A model generated the notes under the pieces. It worked only from the letters and a program-made list of their open reading frames with translations. It made no database searches and was not told where the DNA came from. A stretch of DNA of 64,000 nt from Fischerella sp. CENA71 (GTDB lineage Bacteria > Cyanobacteriota > Cyanobacteriia > Cyanobacteriales > Nostocaceae): NCBI GenBank assembly GCA_024239075.1, contig JANBVI010000027.1, forward strand, positions 434,001 through 498,000, written 5' to 3'. Every line of letters starts with the position of its first letter. The first letter of the stretch is position 1. Below, piece after piece: positions 31,306-39,864 of this stretch. The position numbers were made by a program, and so were the translations under genes.

Positions 31306-32391
31306 CTACAAACTAATTTTTTTGACGATGTAGTAGTTATTGTGTAAATCATGATCAAGGCGTTTCACTTCAATATTTGTAAAGCCTGCTTCCTGTAACA
31401 TTTCTAGGGCTTTTTCTTCGCCCCAAACAGCACCGAGTCCAGCGCCGTTCATGGCTAGGGAAACTGTCATACAGTGCATACAAGAGACAGTATAAAGAAA
31501 GGGAGCAGCAGGATGCTCAAGATTACCTTCAACATAGCTAGAAGCACGAACATCCTGCATGAGGTATATACCATCAGGACGCAATGCTTGAGCGATCGCA
31601 TGTAGCACAACGTCAGGTTTTGCCTGATCATGGATAGAATCAAAGGTTGTGATTAGATCGTATCGGTCAATTTCATCTATGGTTGCAGCGTCTTTAATCT
31701 GAAATTGAACGTTGCTTAAATCAAGTTTTTGGGCTTCAGCTCTGGCTGTGGCGATCGCTTCACTGGAAAAATCATAGCCTGTAAATCGGCTTTGGGGAAA
31801 TGTTTGTGCCAGCATATTCATAGCATGACCACTTCCACAACCAATATCTAGTACATCAATTCCTACTTGTAATGCTTCTATTAAACCTGGTACAAGAGGA
31901 AGAATATGATCAAGTAAAGCCCCTACCACTGTTTTATCACTTTCTTCTGCCATTACTTGATGGAAGCGCTTATAAGCTGAATAGGGAACTCCCCCGCCTT
32001 TGTCAAAACATTCAAGGATCTGGTCTTCAACTGTTGCTAAGATGGGAATAAATTGAACCGTTGCTGCGAGATTGGTATCAGCAGAGCGTGTTAAGAATAA
32101 GCTATGTTCTGGGGGCAAGTAGTAAGTGCGATCGCACGGATCATATTCAACAATACCACCCGTCACCATTGATCCTAACCATTCGCGTACATACCTTTCA
32201 TTCAATCCAGCTCTGTCTGCTATCTGCTGACTAGTCGATGGTGGTAACTGTGCTAAAGTGTCGAACAATCCAGTACGATGACCAATGGAAACCATTAACG
32301 CGATCGCGCCACTATTGAGAATACCCAGCATTCCTTGAGCAAAGGCTTCTGCTTTACCCTGATCTACTTGCTGTAAAATTTTTGAAGTCAT
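31306..32391 (-). CDS. Class I SAM-dependent methyltransferase with winged-helix N-terminus
   Basis: 361 aa. Residues about 1-95 form a winged-helix-like domain ([21 protein letters not shown]), then a Rossmann methyltransferase domain with [12 protein letters not shown] (motif I, about 181-192) and [10 protein letters not shown]. The layout matches Rv2258c-like proteins of unknown substrate. The C-terminus has a Cys/Met-rich segment ([15 protein letters not shown]). Monocistronic. A small-molecule O- or C-methyltransferase is likely; substrate unknown. Confidence 0.85.
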   Translation of the reverse strand: MTSKILQQVDQGKAEAFAQGMLGILNSGAIALMVSIGHRTGLFDTLAQLPPSTSQQIADRAGLNERYVREWLGSMVTGGIVEYDPCDRTYYLPPEHSLFLTRSADTNLAATVQFIPILATVEDQILECFDKGGGVPYSAYKRFHQVMAEESDKTVVGALLDHILPLVPGLIEALQVGIDVLDIGCGSGHAMNMLAQTFPQSRFTGYDFSSEAIATARAEAQKLDLSNVQFQIKDAATIDEIDRYDLITTFDSIHDQAKPDVVLHAIAQALRPDGIYLMQDVRASSYVEGNLEHPAAPFLYTVSCMHCMTVSLAMNGAGLGAVWGEEKALEMLQEAGFTNIEVKRLDHDLHNNYYIVKKISL

Positions 32392-33144
32392 AGTTTTCTC
32401 TTCTCTTCATTTAGTCCTTTGTGTATTCATCCTGTGTGAATGAGATATTTACGCAGCCGCTAAATGAATTTATATTTCATTTCTCATTTATTTAAGCTGA
32501 CGCTCTAACGCACAGATATAGTGATGCGGAGAGATTTTCATCACAAGTTTGTGAGCGATCGCAACTATCTACTCATACCAATTTTGAATTTTGGGTTTTG
32601 GATTCACAATCTTTACCATCAGACAGTTCCAGAAATCTCAAACAATACTACCGATACCAATTTGCTATCACAGATAGATGAGTTACTTGGTGAACACACT
32701 TTCTGAGAAAGATTTGTTCAGATTTTTATATAACTTAGTTTATTTTTAATAATTGCTTAATCTTATTAATTAATATAATTACTACCATAATAAATGTTAG
32801 TCATAAACTTTTGTAACTTCAGTAACATTTTATATGAGAGTAAATACTCTAAAATTCAGTGTTAGTAAAAAACTATGCCTAATGTAATCTAGCCAAAGAA
32901 GGAGTAAAACTCAGACTTTTCCTATAAAGTTACATCTCTAGATAATGTTGGATAGTTGGTAACTAAATTACATTGAATATAGGTAATCAATATATCCGTG
33001 ATTAAAAATCAATAACTCCAAAATCATACTCTTAAGATTTTTTTTGTTATTTTGTATTTAGCTGAACAGTTATTAACGACTGATTAAGCGTCAATATAAA
33101 TAGATAAAGCAATAAATCATCCAGGAAATGGAGGGGTAATTACT
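32392..33144. other. Long intergenic region before the Mo-nitro_C gene
   Basis: 753 bp, AT-rich. GGAGGGG at 33129-33135 is the ribosome binding site of the next gene. A plus-strand frame at 32521-32706 does not look like a protein. No GTAN8TAC box noticed. Confidence 0.4.
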
Positions 33145-33504
33145 ATGCTTGGAACTAACAATCAAAATGTTATTTTCTCGGCTTTTGTTAATCACAGTCT
33201 TGAAAATAATCAATCGGGAATAAAACATCAACTTGGCAAAACTCAATCTGATTTCCTACAACCCTTACGTGAATGGCTCGATTCATTTGATATTCAAAAT
33301 CAGAAATTGGCAAAATTTATTGCTAAATTGATCCCCGCCCAGTGTCCGTTTGAAAGAGATATTATTTTATTTGGTCGTAAGATCGCTCATATTCCGCCTA
33401 TGTGTAAGTTAAACCCACTATATGACCAATTTGTAGGCTTGCGTTTTCGTGCTTTGTGTTATTTGGTAGATCAATGTGGAGAAGATATTCAATCCTATTG
33501 TTGA
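33145..33504 (+). CDS. Stand-alone Mo-dependent nitrogenase C-terminal-domain protein
   Basis: 119 aa. ATG with GGAGGGG 9 nt upstream. Residues about 35-115 (LQPLREWLDSFDI, CPFERDI, FGRKIAHIPPMCKLNPLYDQ, GLRFRALCYLVDQCGEDI) match the family named Mo-dependent nitrogenase C-terminal (Mo-nitro_C), which cyanobacteria encode as small free proteins. Three conserved Cys (about 68, 90, 103) could bind a metal. The name comes from a fusion; no role in nitrogenase is shown. It is isolated from nif genes in this window. Confidence 0.85.
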   Translation: MLGTNNQNVIFSAFVNHSLENNQSGIKHQLGKTQSDFLQPLREWLDSFDIQNQKLAKFIAKLIPAQCPFERDIILFGRKIAHIPPMCKLNPLYDQFVGLRFRALCYLVDQCGEDIQSYC

Positions 33505-33603
33505 AAGCACTCAAGCATACAAAGTACTCAACTAATGGTTAGTGGTTAGGGGTTAGTAGCAAGTACAGCACGGCGCAAATAAATCTAGCATTTAAAATAA
33601 CGC

Positions 33604-33649
33604 AAAAGCTCGGAATATAATTCTTTTGAATGCGTGACTTTTAATTTCC
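33604..33649. repeat. 46-bp dispersed repeat, copy 1
   Basis: Matches the reverse complement of 38272-38317 at 42 of 46 positions. The following AACCAAC array (about 33690-33708) abuts the next gene. Confidence 0.85.
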
Positions 33650-33710
33650 AAGGCAGCGGTACTAGTGGTTAGTGGTTAGAATAACAAACAACCAACAACC
33701 AACAACCAAA

Positions 33711-34454
33711 ATGTTATTGCATCTGAGTACTTGGCAAGAAGTCGAAGCATACTTACAAAAATCTCAGGGTATTATTCTCCCGATTGGTTCTACAGAACAA
33801 CATGGGCCGACAGGATTAATTGGTACAGATGCGATTTGTGCAGAAGCGATCGCTCGTGGTGTCGGCGATGCAACCCAAGCCATAGTTGCACCTACAATCA
33901 ATGTAGGCATGGCACTGCATCATACAGCTTTTCCCGGTACAATCAGTTTGCGTCCCAGCACAATGATTCTAGTTGTGCGAGATTACATCACCTGTTTAGC
34001 GAAAGCAGGTTTTACCAAGTTCTACTTTATCAATGGACACGGCGGCAATATCGCTACCCTCAAAGCAGCCTTCTCAGAAACTTATGCACATTTAGAAGAT
34101 TTGCACATTCCCAATGCTCAAAATGTGCAATGTCAAGTCGCTAACTGGTTTATGTGCAGTTCGGTATTTAAGCTAGCCAAAGAATTATATGGAGATCAAG
34201 AAGGTTCCCATGCAACGCCAAGTGAAGTTGCTGTAACTCAATTTGTTTATCCAGAAGCGATTAAGCAAGCACCTCTTTCTCCAGAAGTTGGGAAAGGACA
34301 CAGAATTTATGGTGCAAAATATTTTCGTCAGCATTACCCAGATGGTAGGATGGGATCAAACCCAGCCTTAGCAACACCAGAACACGGGCAGCAGTTTTAT
34401 GAGTTAGCAGTAAAAGAACTGAGTCATGATTATTTGGAGTTTTTGAACACATAA
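33711..34454 (+). CDS. Creatininase-family amidohydrolase
   Basis: 247 aa from ATG 33711; a longer frame from 33672 only translates the AACCAAC array. Metal-site motifs: LPIGSTEQHGPTG, IGTDA, and FINGHGGN; E at GDQEGSHATPSE is also typical. The family includes creatininase, formamide hydrolases (ArfB/FAPy deformylase) and mycofactocin MftE; the substrate here is unknown. It is followed after 5 nt by the CFA-type methyltransferase, so the two are probably translated from one transcript. No Shine-Dalgarno is visible in the array. Confidence 0.85.
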   Translation: MLLHLSTWQEVEAYLQKSQGIILPIGSTEQHGPTGLIGTDAICAEAIARGVGDATQAIVAPTINVGMALHHTAFPGTISLRPSTMILVVRDYITCLAKAGFTKFYFINGHGGNIATLKAAFSETYAHLEDLHIPNAQNVQCQVANWFMCSSVFKLAKELYGDQEGSHATPSEVAVTQFVYPEAIKQAPLSPEVGKGHRIYGAKYFRQHYPDGRMGSNPALATPEHGQQFYELAVKELSHDYLEFLNT

Positions 34455-34459
34455 TAATA

Positions 34460-35485
34460 ATGATAGAGCCGGAGAGATTAACTCAGTTCACCTCAGATAT
34501 CGTTGCTCGTGGTTTATTGTATGCGATCGCGAACTATAGAATTCATTCGCCAGTTCCTTTAGAAACCACAGAAAACTGGAATTTTTGGACTCAACCAAGA
34601 TCATCTTTGATTGAGTGGTTGGCAAGAACTTATCCACCAGAATCAACAAGAAAAGCATATCTGGATTTTATGCTTCAATCTGACCATTCAAGCGGGATTG
34701 AAGCTCACTACGATATATCAAATGACTTCTACGCTTTATTCCTTGATACTAAATACAGATTTTACAGCTGCGCTGACTTTCTAAGCGATCGCCAAACTCT
34801 GGAAGAAGCACAAGCAAACAAAGCTGCGTATCTCATGAGACTGTTAAACTTGCATGGAAACGAGAGGATCTTGGATCTCGGATGCGGCTGGGGCGCCATG
34901 CTGAGATATCTTCAGGATACAGGACACTTTGGTGAGTTAACTGGCTTCACTTTATCCAGAGAGCAATTAGCCTATGCTCAAACACAATTAGGTCTAAATG
35001 TCTCTTTAACTAACTTTATTAGTACTCCTTTTCACCAGGCATCTTATGATCGTATTCTCTCAATAGGGTCTCTAGAGCATGTTAGACCTCAAGAAATAGA
35101 GAAAGTTTACAAAAAAATATACGACGCTTTAGTTCCGGGAGGACTCGCAGTACATCAGTTCTTTTCCCTTGGACGTGAACCATATCCCGCTTCGATGGTA
35201 ATGGTACAGCTGTTTTTCCCAGGTTCTCTTTTAGTCATGCACTCTGTTCACATTGAAGCTGCTAAGAAAGTCGGCTTTAAAATTACCCATGACTCAGTTC
35301 ATGATTACAAACCAACTTTACGAGCATGGTATGAAAGGTTGACCGAAAACCAACACAGAGCATTAGAGTTAGTTGATCTGGAAACTTATAATCGCTACAT
35401 GACTTTTTTTCCCATTTCTTGGTTATTCTTTCAACAACAAGAAGCAGCACTACATAGAGTAGTCATGGAAAAATCGATTAGTTAA
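34460..35485 (+). CDS. Cyclopropane-fatty-acid-synthase-type methyltransferase
   Basis: 341 aa. Core has SGIEAHYDISNDFYALFLD (substrate/lipid segment), YSCADFL, LDLGCGWGAM (SAM motif I, about 138-147), GFTLSREQ and SIGSLEHV, the pattern of CFA/mycolic-acid synthases. Residues 1-75 replace the usual CFA N-terminal domain. It would methylate a lipid or other hydrophobic substrate at the membrane. Starts 5 nt after the creatininase-like stop. A hairpin (GTGTCTTAGTG/CACTAAGACAC, 35517-35560) follows. Confidence 0.85.
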   Translation: MIEPERLTQFTSDIVARGLLYAIANYRIHSPVPLETTENWNFWTQPRSSLIEWLARTYPPESTRKAYLDFMLQSDHSSGIEAHYDISNDFYALFLDTKYRFYSCADFLSDRQTLEEAQANKAAYLMRLLNLHGNERILDLGCGWGAMLRYLQDTGHFGELTGFTLSREQLAYAQTQLGLNVSLTNFISTPFHQASYDRILSIGSLEHVRPQEIEKVYKKIYDALVPGGLAVHQFFSLGREPYPASMVMVQLFFPGSLLVMHSVHIEAAKKVGFKITHDSVHDYKPTLRAWYERLTENQHRALELVDLETYNRYMTFFPISWLFFQQQEAALHRVVMEKSIS

Positions 35486-35516
35486 ATTATATCGATAACC
35501 ATCGTGTTGTATCTTG

Positions 35517-35560
35517 GTGTCTTAGTGCTTAATAAATTAACTTTTGAAACACTAAGACAC
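35517..35560 (+). terminator. Hairpin after the CFA-type methyltransferase
   Basis: Perfect 11-bp arms GTGTCTTAGTG and CACTAAGACAC with a 22-nt AT-rich loop; may be a dispersed repeat acting as a terminator. Confidence 0.5.
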
Positions 35561-35594
35561 GAAGGTGAAATAACCATTGAGATGTTCCTGATTC

Positions 35595-38189
35595 ATGAGT
35601 CATCCAAAATATCAGCGCAAACAGTTTAAATACTTACTAATACTCGGTATTATTTGGCTATTGGGTGCAGTGTGCGATCGCATCTGGTTTAGTTTAGACA
35701 ATTCTGTTCCAGCTTGGGATCAGGCAAATTATTTGACTGACACTTTGATTTATTTACAAGCATTGCAACATCCTCAATGGTGGGATAGTCAGTGGTGGCA
35801 AAATTTTTGGATGCTATCCTCTAAAATCCCACCTTTGACCTATATTGTTGCGGCTGTTGCTCAAAATATTTTTGGCGCTGGGCCAGATCAAGCTACATTA
35901 ATTATGCTCTTGTTCAGTGCTATTTTGTTAGGCTCAGTCTATGGATTAGGTGCAATATTATTTAGCGAAGTTGTAGGTTTGTGGGCTGCTGCACTTTGTC
36001 AAGTCATACCTGCTCTTTATGTATTACGCTTAGATTTTCTCCTCGATTATCCCCTGGCGGCTGTCGTCACTCTCAGTTTTTTTTGTCTTACAGCTTGGAA
36101 ATTCAGTAGTAGAGACGCGATTAATCGCGTCTGTAAAAAGTCAAGACTAGAGACGCGATTAATCGCGTCTGTACAAAGTCAAGAGTCAAAAATTGTTCTC
36201 CCCATCTCTCTTCTATTGGCAGCAATTTTTGGATTATCCTTGGGTTTGGCATTGATGGTGAAGCAGACGGCGTTATTTTTTCTGCTCACACCAATAGTAT
36301 GGATAGCATTTGGCGCTTTTCGTCAACGGCGTTGGCAACAATTGGCACAATTAATTGGAGCTTTATGTTTGTCAGTATTGGTGTTTAGTCCCTGGTATCG
36401 CACCAATTGGTTACTTATCATTACATCTAGCAAACGAGCAACGATAGATTCTGCTGTTGCTGAAGGCGATCCATCTCTCAACACACTGCAAGCTTGGACT
36501 TATTATTGGCAACAATTGCCAGAACAAGTTTCCTTACCGTTATTACTTATACCTATATTTGCGTTACTGATTTATTGGGGACGCTCAGTGGAAGACAGGG
36601 AGAGCAAAAAATTATATGGCGACAAATCCCCTTTACCTTCACTGAAATGGCTAGCAATATTTTTCATCAGTGCTTACTTTCTTTCATCTTTGAATCCAAA
36701 TAAAGATCCGCGATACGTATTACCTTATTTACCTACTTTCTCAGTATTTTTAGCATACGGATTAACTCGTTTTCGCAGTCTCTGGGGACGACGGATTCGT
36801 TGGGGTACTTTTGGTTTGGCTGTGCTGTTAATGTTGTTTAATTTGTTCCCAATAGGTGGTTTTGCTGGTGATTGGCTGAAATTAACTTTGAGTCCTGATG
36901 TCCAGCATTACCCTAATATGAAACAAGAATTAGCTCATCGCCAGATCATAGCCGAGATCATCAACACAGAACCATATTTGCGTTCCACCTTGGGAGTATT
37001 GCCATCCACTAAAAAAATTAACCAATATAATTTGAATTACTACGGGAGATTGGCAAATTCACAGGTTTATGGACGACAGGTAGGAATCAAAAAGAAATTT
37101 GTCAAACAGGATGCGCGATCGCTTGAGTGGTTTCTAACTAAAACTGGTAAACAAGGTTCAGTTCCCAAAGCCCAAGCTCTCATGGTTAAAACTATAGAGC
37201 AAGATGGCAACTTCCAACTTCAGAAATCTTGGGTTGCCGATGGCGGTACTATAAATCTTTATCATCAAAAAACGCCACCGATAGAAGTCAAAGCAATTTC
37301 TCAAAACCAACCGCAACCTGAAATTGCTTTGTTACAAGTCACAGTACCAGAAAAAGCACCACCAGGAATGCCAGTACCTGTAAGTTATCAGTGGAATGGT
37401 GCTTGGGAAGAACTACAAAATGGCATAGTGTTACTTACTTGGAAAAACTCGACTTCCCAAACTTCTCCAGGAGCAGAAAGATTATGGACGCATGATCATG
37501 GTCTTGGTATGGGAAATTTATACGCAGGTGCAAACAAACCCCAAGGTACATTTCAAGTCACAGAAAGGACAGCAATGCTACCACCTGCTGAGATTGCACC
37601 GGGGGATTATACTTTAGAAGCTACTTACCTCAACCGAATTTCCGGAGAAACTTACACAATTCCTATGCCAAAAGTGACTCTGAAAATCGATCAACAAGCT
37701 GCTCCTTCAACCGCACCAGAACTCGATTTAATTACACAATTGCAGAGATTAGCAGCAACTTTACCTCAAGGTACAAAAGCATTAGAGCAATTATTTGCAG
37801 AAATTGGACGTATCAATCAATACGATCCCATCCAAGATTATTTGGAACAAGCGCGATTGAGTTTGCAATACCGATTGCAGCACGTTTCGCAAAACCGTGA
37901 TTGGGCTTATACTTTGGCTTTAGCAAATGTGTTGCAAAAAAGAGTCAATGGTGCAACAGCAGCTTTAGAAAAAGTCACTCAGCTAGACTCGGAAAATCCC
38001 TATGCTTGGGCATATTTAGCATTTGTCCAACTATATAATTGGCAGCCTAGTGCAGCTGAAAAATCTCTGCAACCGAGTTTGGCTAAAAACCCTGACATCA
38101 AAGAAATTCAAGCTTTGAATGGAGTAGCTGCGCTCATGCAAGGAAAGGCAATTTCAGCATGGCAGATTTTTCAGAAGTTAACAAAATAG
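35595..38189 (+). CDS. GT39-like membrane glycosyltransferase with C-terminal TPR
   Basis: 864 aa. N-terminal helix, then PMT/ArnT-like signature WDQANYLTDTL (first loop acidic motif), about ten membrane helices to residue about 430, a periplasmic beta-rich region (about 560-700) and a helical TPR-like C-terminus (DWAYTLALANVLQKR, NPYAWAYLAFVQLYNW). Expected to transfer a sugar from a polyprenyl-phosphate donor on the periplasmic face. Oddity: about 25 residues at 173-197 (RDAINRVC..., ETRLIASV...) are encoded by two copies of a palindromic repeat (36111-36182) without breaking the frame. Confidence 0.82.
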   Translation: MSHPKYQRKQFKYLLILGIIWLLGAVCDRIWFSLDNSVPAWDQANYLTDTLIYLQALQHPQWWDSQWWQNFWMLSSKIPPLTYIVAAVAQNIFGAGPDQATLIMLLFSAILLGSVYGLGAILFSEVVGLWAAALCQVIPALYVLRLDFLLDYPLAAVVTLSFFCLTAWKFSSRDAINRVCKKSRLETRLIASVQSQESKIVLPISLLLAAIFGLSLGLALMVKQTALFFLLTPIVWIAFGAFRQRRWQQLAQLIGALCLSVLVFSPWYRTNWLLIITSSKRATIDSAVAEGDPSLNTLQAWTYYWQQLPEQVSLPLLLIPIFALLIYWGRSVEDRESKKLYGDKSPLPSLKWLAIFFISAYFLSSLNPNKDPRYVLPYLPTFSVFLAYGLTRFRSLWGRRIRWGTFGLAVLLMLFNLFPIGGFAGDWLKLTLSPDVQHYPNMKQELAHRQIIAEIINTEPYLRSTLGVLPSTKKINQYNLNYYGRLANSQVYGRQVGIKKKFVKQDARSLEWFLTKTGKQGSVPKAQALMVKTIEQDGNFQLQKSWVADGGTINLYHQKTPPIEVKAISQNQPQPEIALLQVTVPEKAPPGMPVPVSYQWNGAWEELQNGIVLLTWKNSTSQTSPGAERLWTHDHGLGMGNLYAGANKPQGTFQVTERTAMLPPAEIAPGDYTLEATYLNRISGETYTIPMPKVTLKIDQQAAPSTAPELDLITQLQRLAATLPQGTKALEQLFAEIGRINQYDPIQDYLEQARLSLQYRLQHVSQNRDWAYTLALANVLQKRVNGATAALEKVTQLDSENPYAWAYLAFVQLYNWQPSAAEKSLQPSLAKNPDIKEIQALNGVAALMQGKAISAWQIFQKLTK
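36111..36182. repeat. Two palindromic repeats inside the GT39-like gene
   Basis: AGAGACGCGATTAATCGCGTCT at 36111-36132 and 36149-36170 (20-bp perfect palindromes), each followed by GTAMAAAGTCAAGA. The 38-bp period means the two copies are read in different frames. Confidence 0.95.
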
Positions 38190-38553
38190 TGGGATTTGAT
38201 GTATTTGGAGTTGCAGAATTATTTCACTAATGAGCGATCGCCCAGCCGAAAAGCCACTAGTAGCGCAAGACGGAAGTTAAAACTCACGCATTCAAAAGAA
38301 TTGTATTCCCAGCTTTTGTGCTACTAGAGAACATCAAAGCGTTTGTTCAAAACGTTTTGATAAAAAATATAAAATGTGCGATCGCGTCTTGGAATAGACT
38401 TAAAGTCACTAACCCAGCGCTAAAGCCACCGGGGTTGCAAAAGGAGAATTTACCGCTCTCCAAATCAAGTTAAACAAGTGTCAAGCTATACTACGAACTG
38501 CAAATTGTTTTATCAAAAGTACTATACTTTATCCCCAATCCCCAATCCCCAAT
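38190..38553. other. Intergenic region with repeats
   Basis: 364 bp: 46-bp inverted repeat copy (38272-38317), two GCGATCGC sites, and a CCCCAAT array (38532-38553) touching the next start codon. No gene seen. Confidence 0.55.
38272..38317. repeat. 46-bp dispersed repeat, inverted copy
   Basis: See 33604-33649; 42 of 46 identical in inverted orientation, containing CTCACGCATTCAAAAGAATT. Confidence 0.85.
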
Positions 38554-39753
38554 ATGTCTTCTAAGCGAATCTTATTTATCAGTAACGGCCATGGAGAGGA
38601 CAACCACACCTCTCATGTGATTCAAACTCTGCGTCAATTGTCTCCTTCAATTGAGATGGCAGCAATGCCGATTGTGGGAGAAGGAAAAGCTTACCGCAAT
38701 TTGGACATCCCGATTATTGGCCCGACGCAAAAAATGCCCTCTGGGGGATTCTTTTATATGAGGCGTTTGTATTTGCTCAAAGATTTTCAATCGGGATTAA
38801 TTGGGTTAACGTGGCGACAGCTACAAGCAGTGTTACAGTATGCGCCCGACTGTGATTTGATCATGGCTACTGGGGATTTTATCTCCCAGACATTTGCTTA
38901 TTTAACAAAGCGTCCCTTTGTCTCTTTTATTTCTTGTCTTTCGGCGCTTTACGAAGGGAAATTGCATATAAATCCGCTTTTGTGGCACGATCTTAATTCT
39001 TCTCGATGCTTGACAGTTTTCACTAGAGATGCGTATACAGCTGGTGATCTGCAACGGCAAGGTATAACTAAAGCTCAATTTGGTGGTATCCCTGCTTTAG
39101 ATTGGCTCGTTCCCACTGGTAAAAACTTGGATCTGAAACCAAATGTGCCGGTGATCGCTTTGTTGCCAGGATCTCGAATGCCTGAAGCTGCACGAAATTT
39201 CCGTTTGCAGTTGCAACTGGTGTTAGAAATTGCCAAACTGGCGTCTGGACAAGCAGTACAGTTTTATGCAGCCCTAGTACCAGATTTGATGCAGGAACTA
39301 GATGACATTGCCAAAAGTCAAGGTTGGCAGCACGAGCAAGGCATACTTACTTATGCTTTTGCTGGAGGTTCTCCCGTGGAAGTTAGATGTTACTCAGATG
39401 CCTTCAGTGACATTGTATGTTACTCTACCCTCGTGATTGGTATGGCAGGATTGGCAGTGGATTTAGCAGTGGCGATCGGCAAACCTGTGATCCAAATTCC
39501 TGGAGAAGGGCCGCAGTTTACCTATCAATTTGCAGAAGCACAAACGCGACTCTTGGGTATCAATGCCCAAACTATCGGCACCAAGCCCGCAACCCCTGAG
39601 ATTCTCCAGCAAGCAGCTCGCCGATCAGTCGAGACTTTGCAAGATGCAGACTACCTTGCCAAGTGCAAAGAAAATGGCCCTCAGCGATTTGGCCCCCCTG
39701 GTGCATCTGATAGAATTGCCCGCTTTCTGCTAACCTCTCTGGGGGAAAATTAG
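38554..39753 (+). CDS. Lipid-A-disaccharide-synthase-like glycosyltransferase
   Basis: 399 aa. GT-B-fold protein with FISNGHGEDNHTS at the N-terminus, LLPGSRMPEAARNF (about 210-223) and a C-terminal IQIPGEGPQFTYQFAEAQ donor-site segment. It resembles LpxB, but belongs to the cyanobacterial LpxB-related group rather than to true LpxB, since these organisms' other lipid A genes are not nearby. Substrate unknown. The ATG directly follows CCCCAAT heptamers with no ribosome binding site. It may act in the same envelope pathway as the preceding GT39-like gene and the following exporter (inference from order). Confidence 0.8.
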   Translation: MSSKRILFISNGHGEDNHTSHVIQTLRQLSPSIEMAAMPIVGEGKAYRNLDIPIIGPTQKMPSGGFFYMRRLYLLKDFQSGLIGLTWRQLQAVLQYAPDCDLIMATGDFISQTFAYLTKRPFVSFISCLSALYEGKLHINPLLWHDLNSSRCLTVFTRDAYTAGDLQRQGITKAQFGGIPALDWLVPTGKNLDLKPNVPVIALLPGSRMPEAARNFRLQLQLVLEIAKLASGQAVQFYAALVPDLMQELDDIAKSQGWQHEQGILTYAFAGGSPVEVRCYSDAFSDIVCYSTLVIGMAGLAVDLAVAIGKPVIQIPGEGPQFTYQFAEAQTRLLGINAQTIGTKPATPEILQQAARRSVETLQDADYLAKCKENGPQRFGPPGASDRIARFLLTSLGEN

Positions 39754-39864
39754 TAGAAATTGCTGCTAAAGCTGGCGATTCTCAATAAACATAAAGATTG
39801 GTAGCGACAAAACTGTTCCCCATTCTCTGTCTCCACAAATGAATTTAATTTTGTGCAACTACTT

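Noticed and set aside
32521-32706. Plus-strand ORF of 61 codons
   Set aside because: No ribosome binding site; composition resembles translated spacer with heptamer-like traces.
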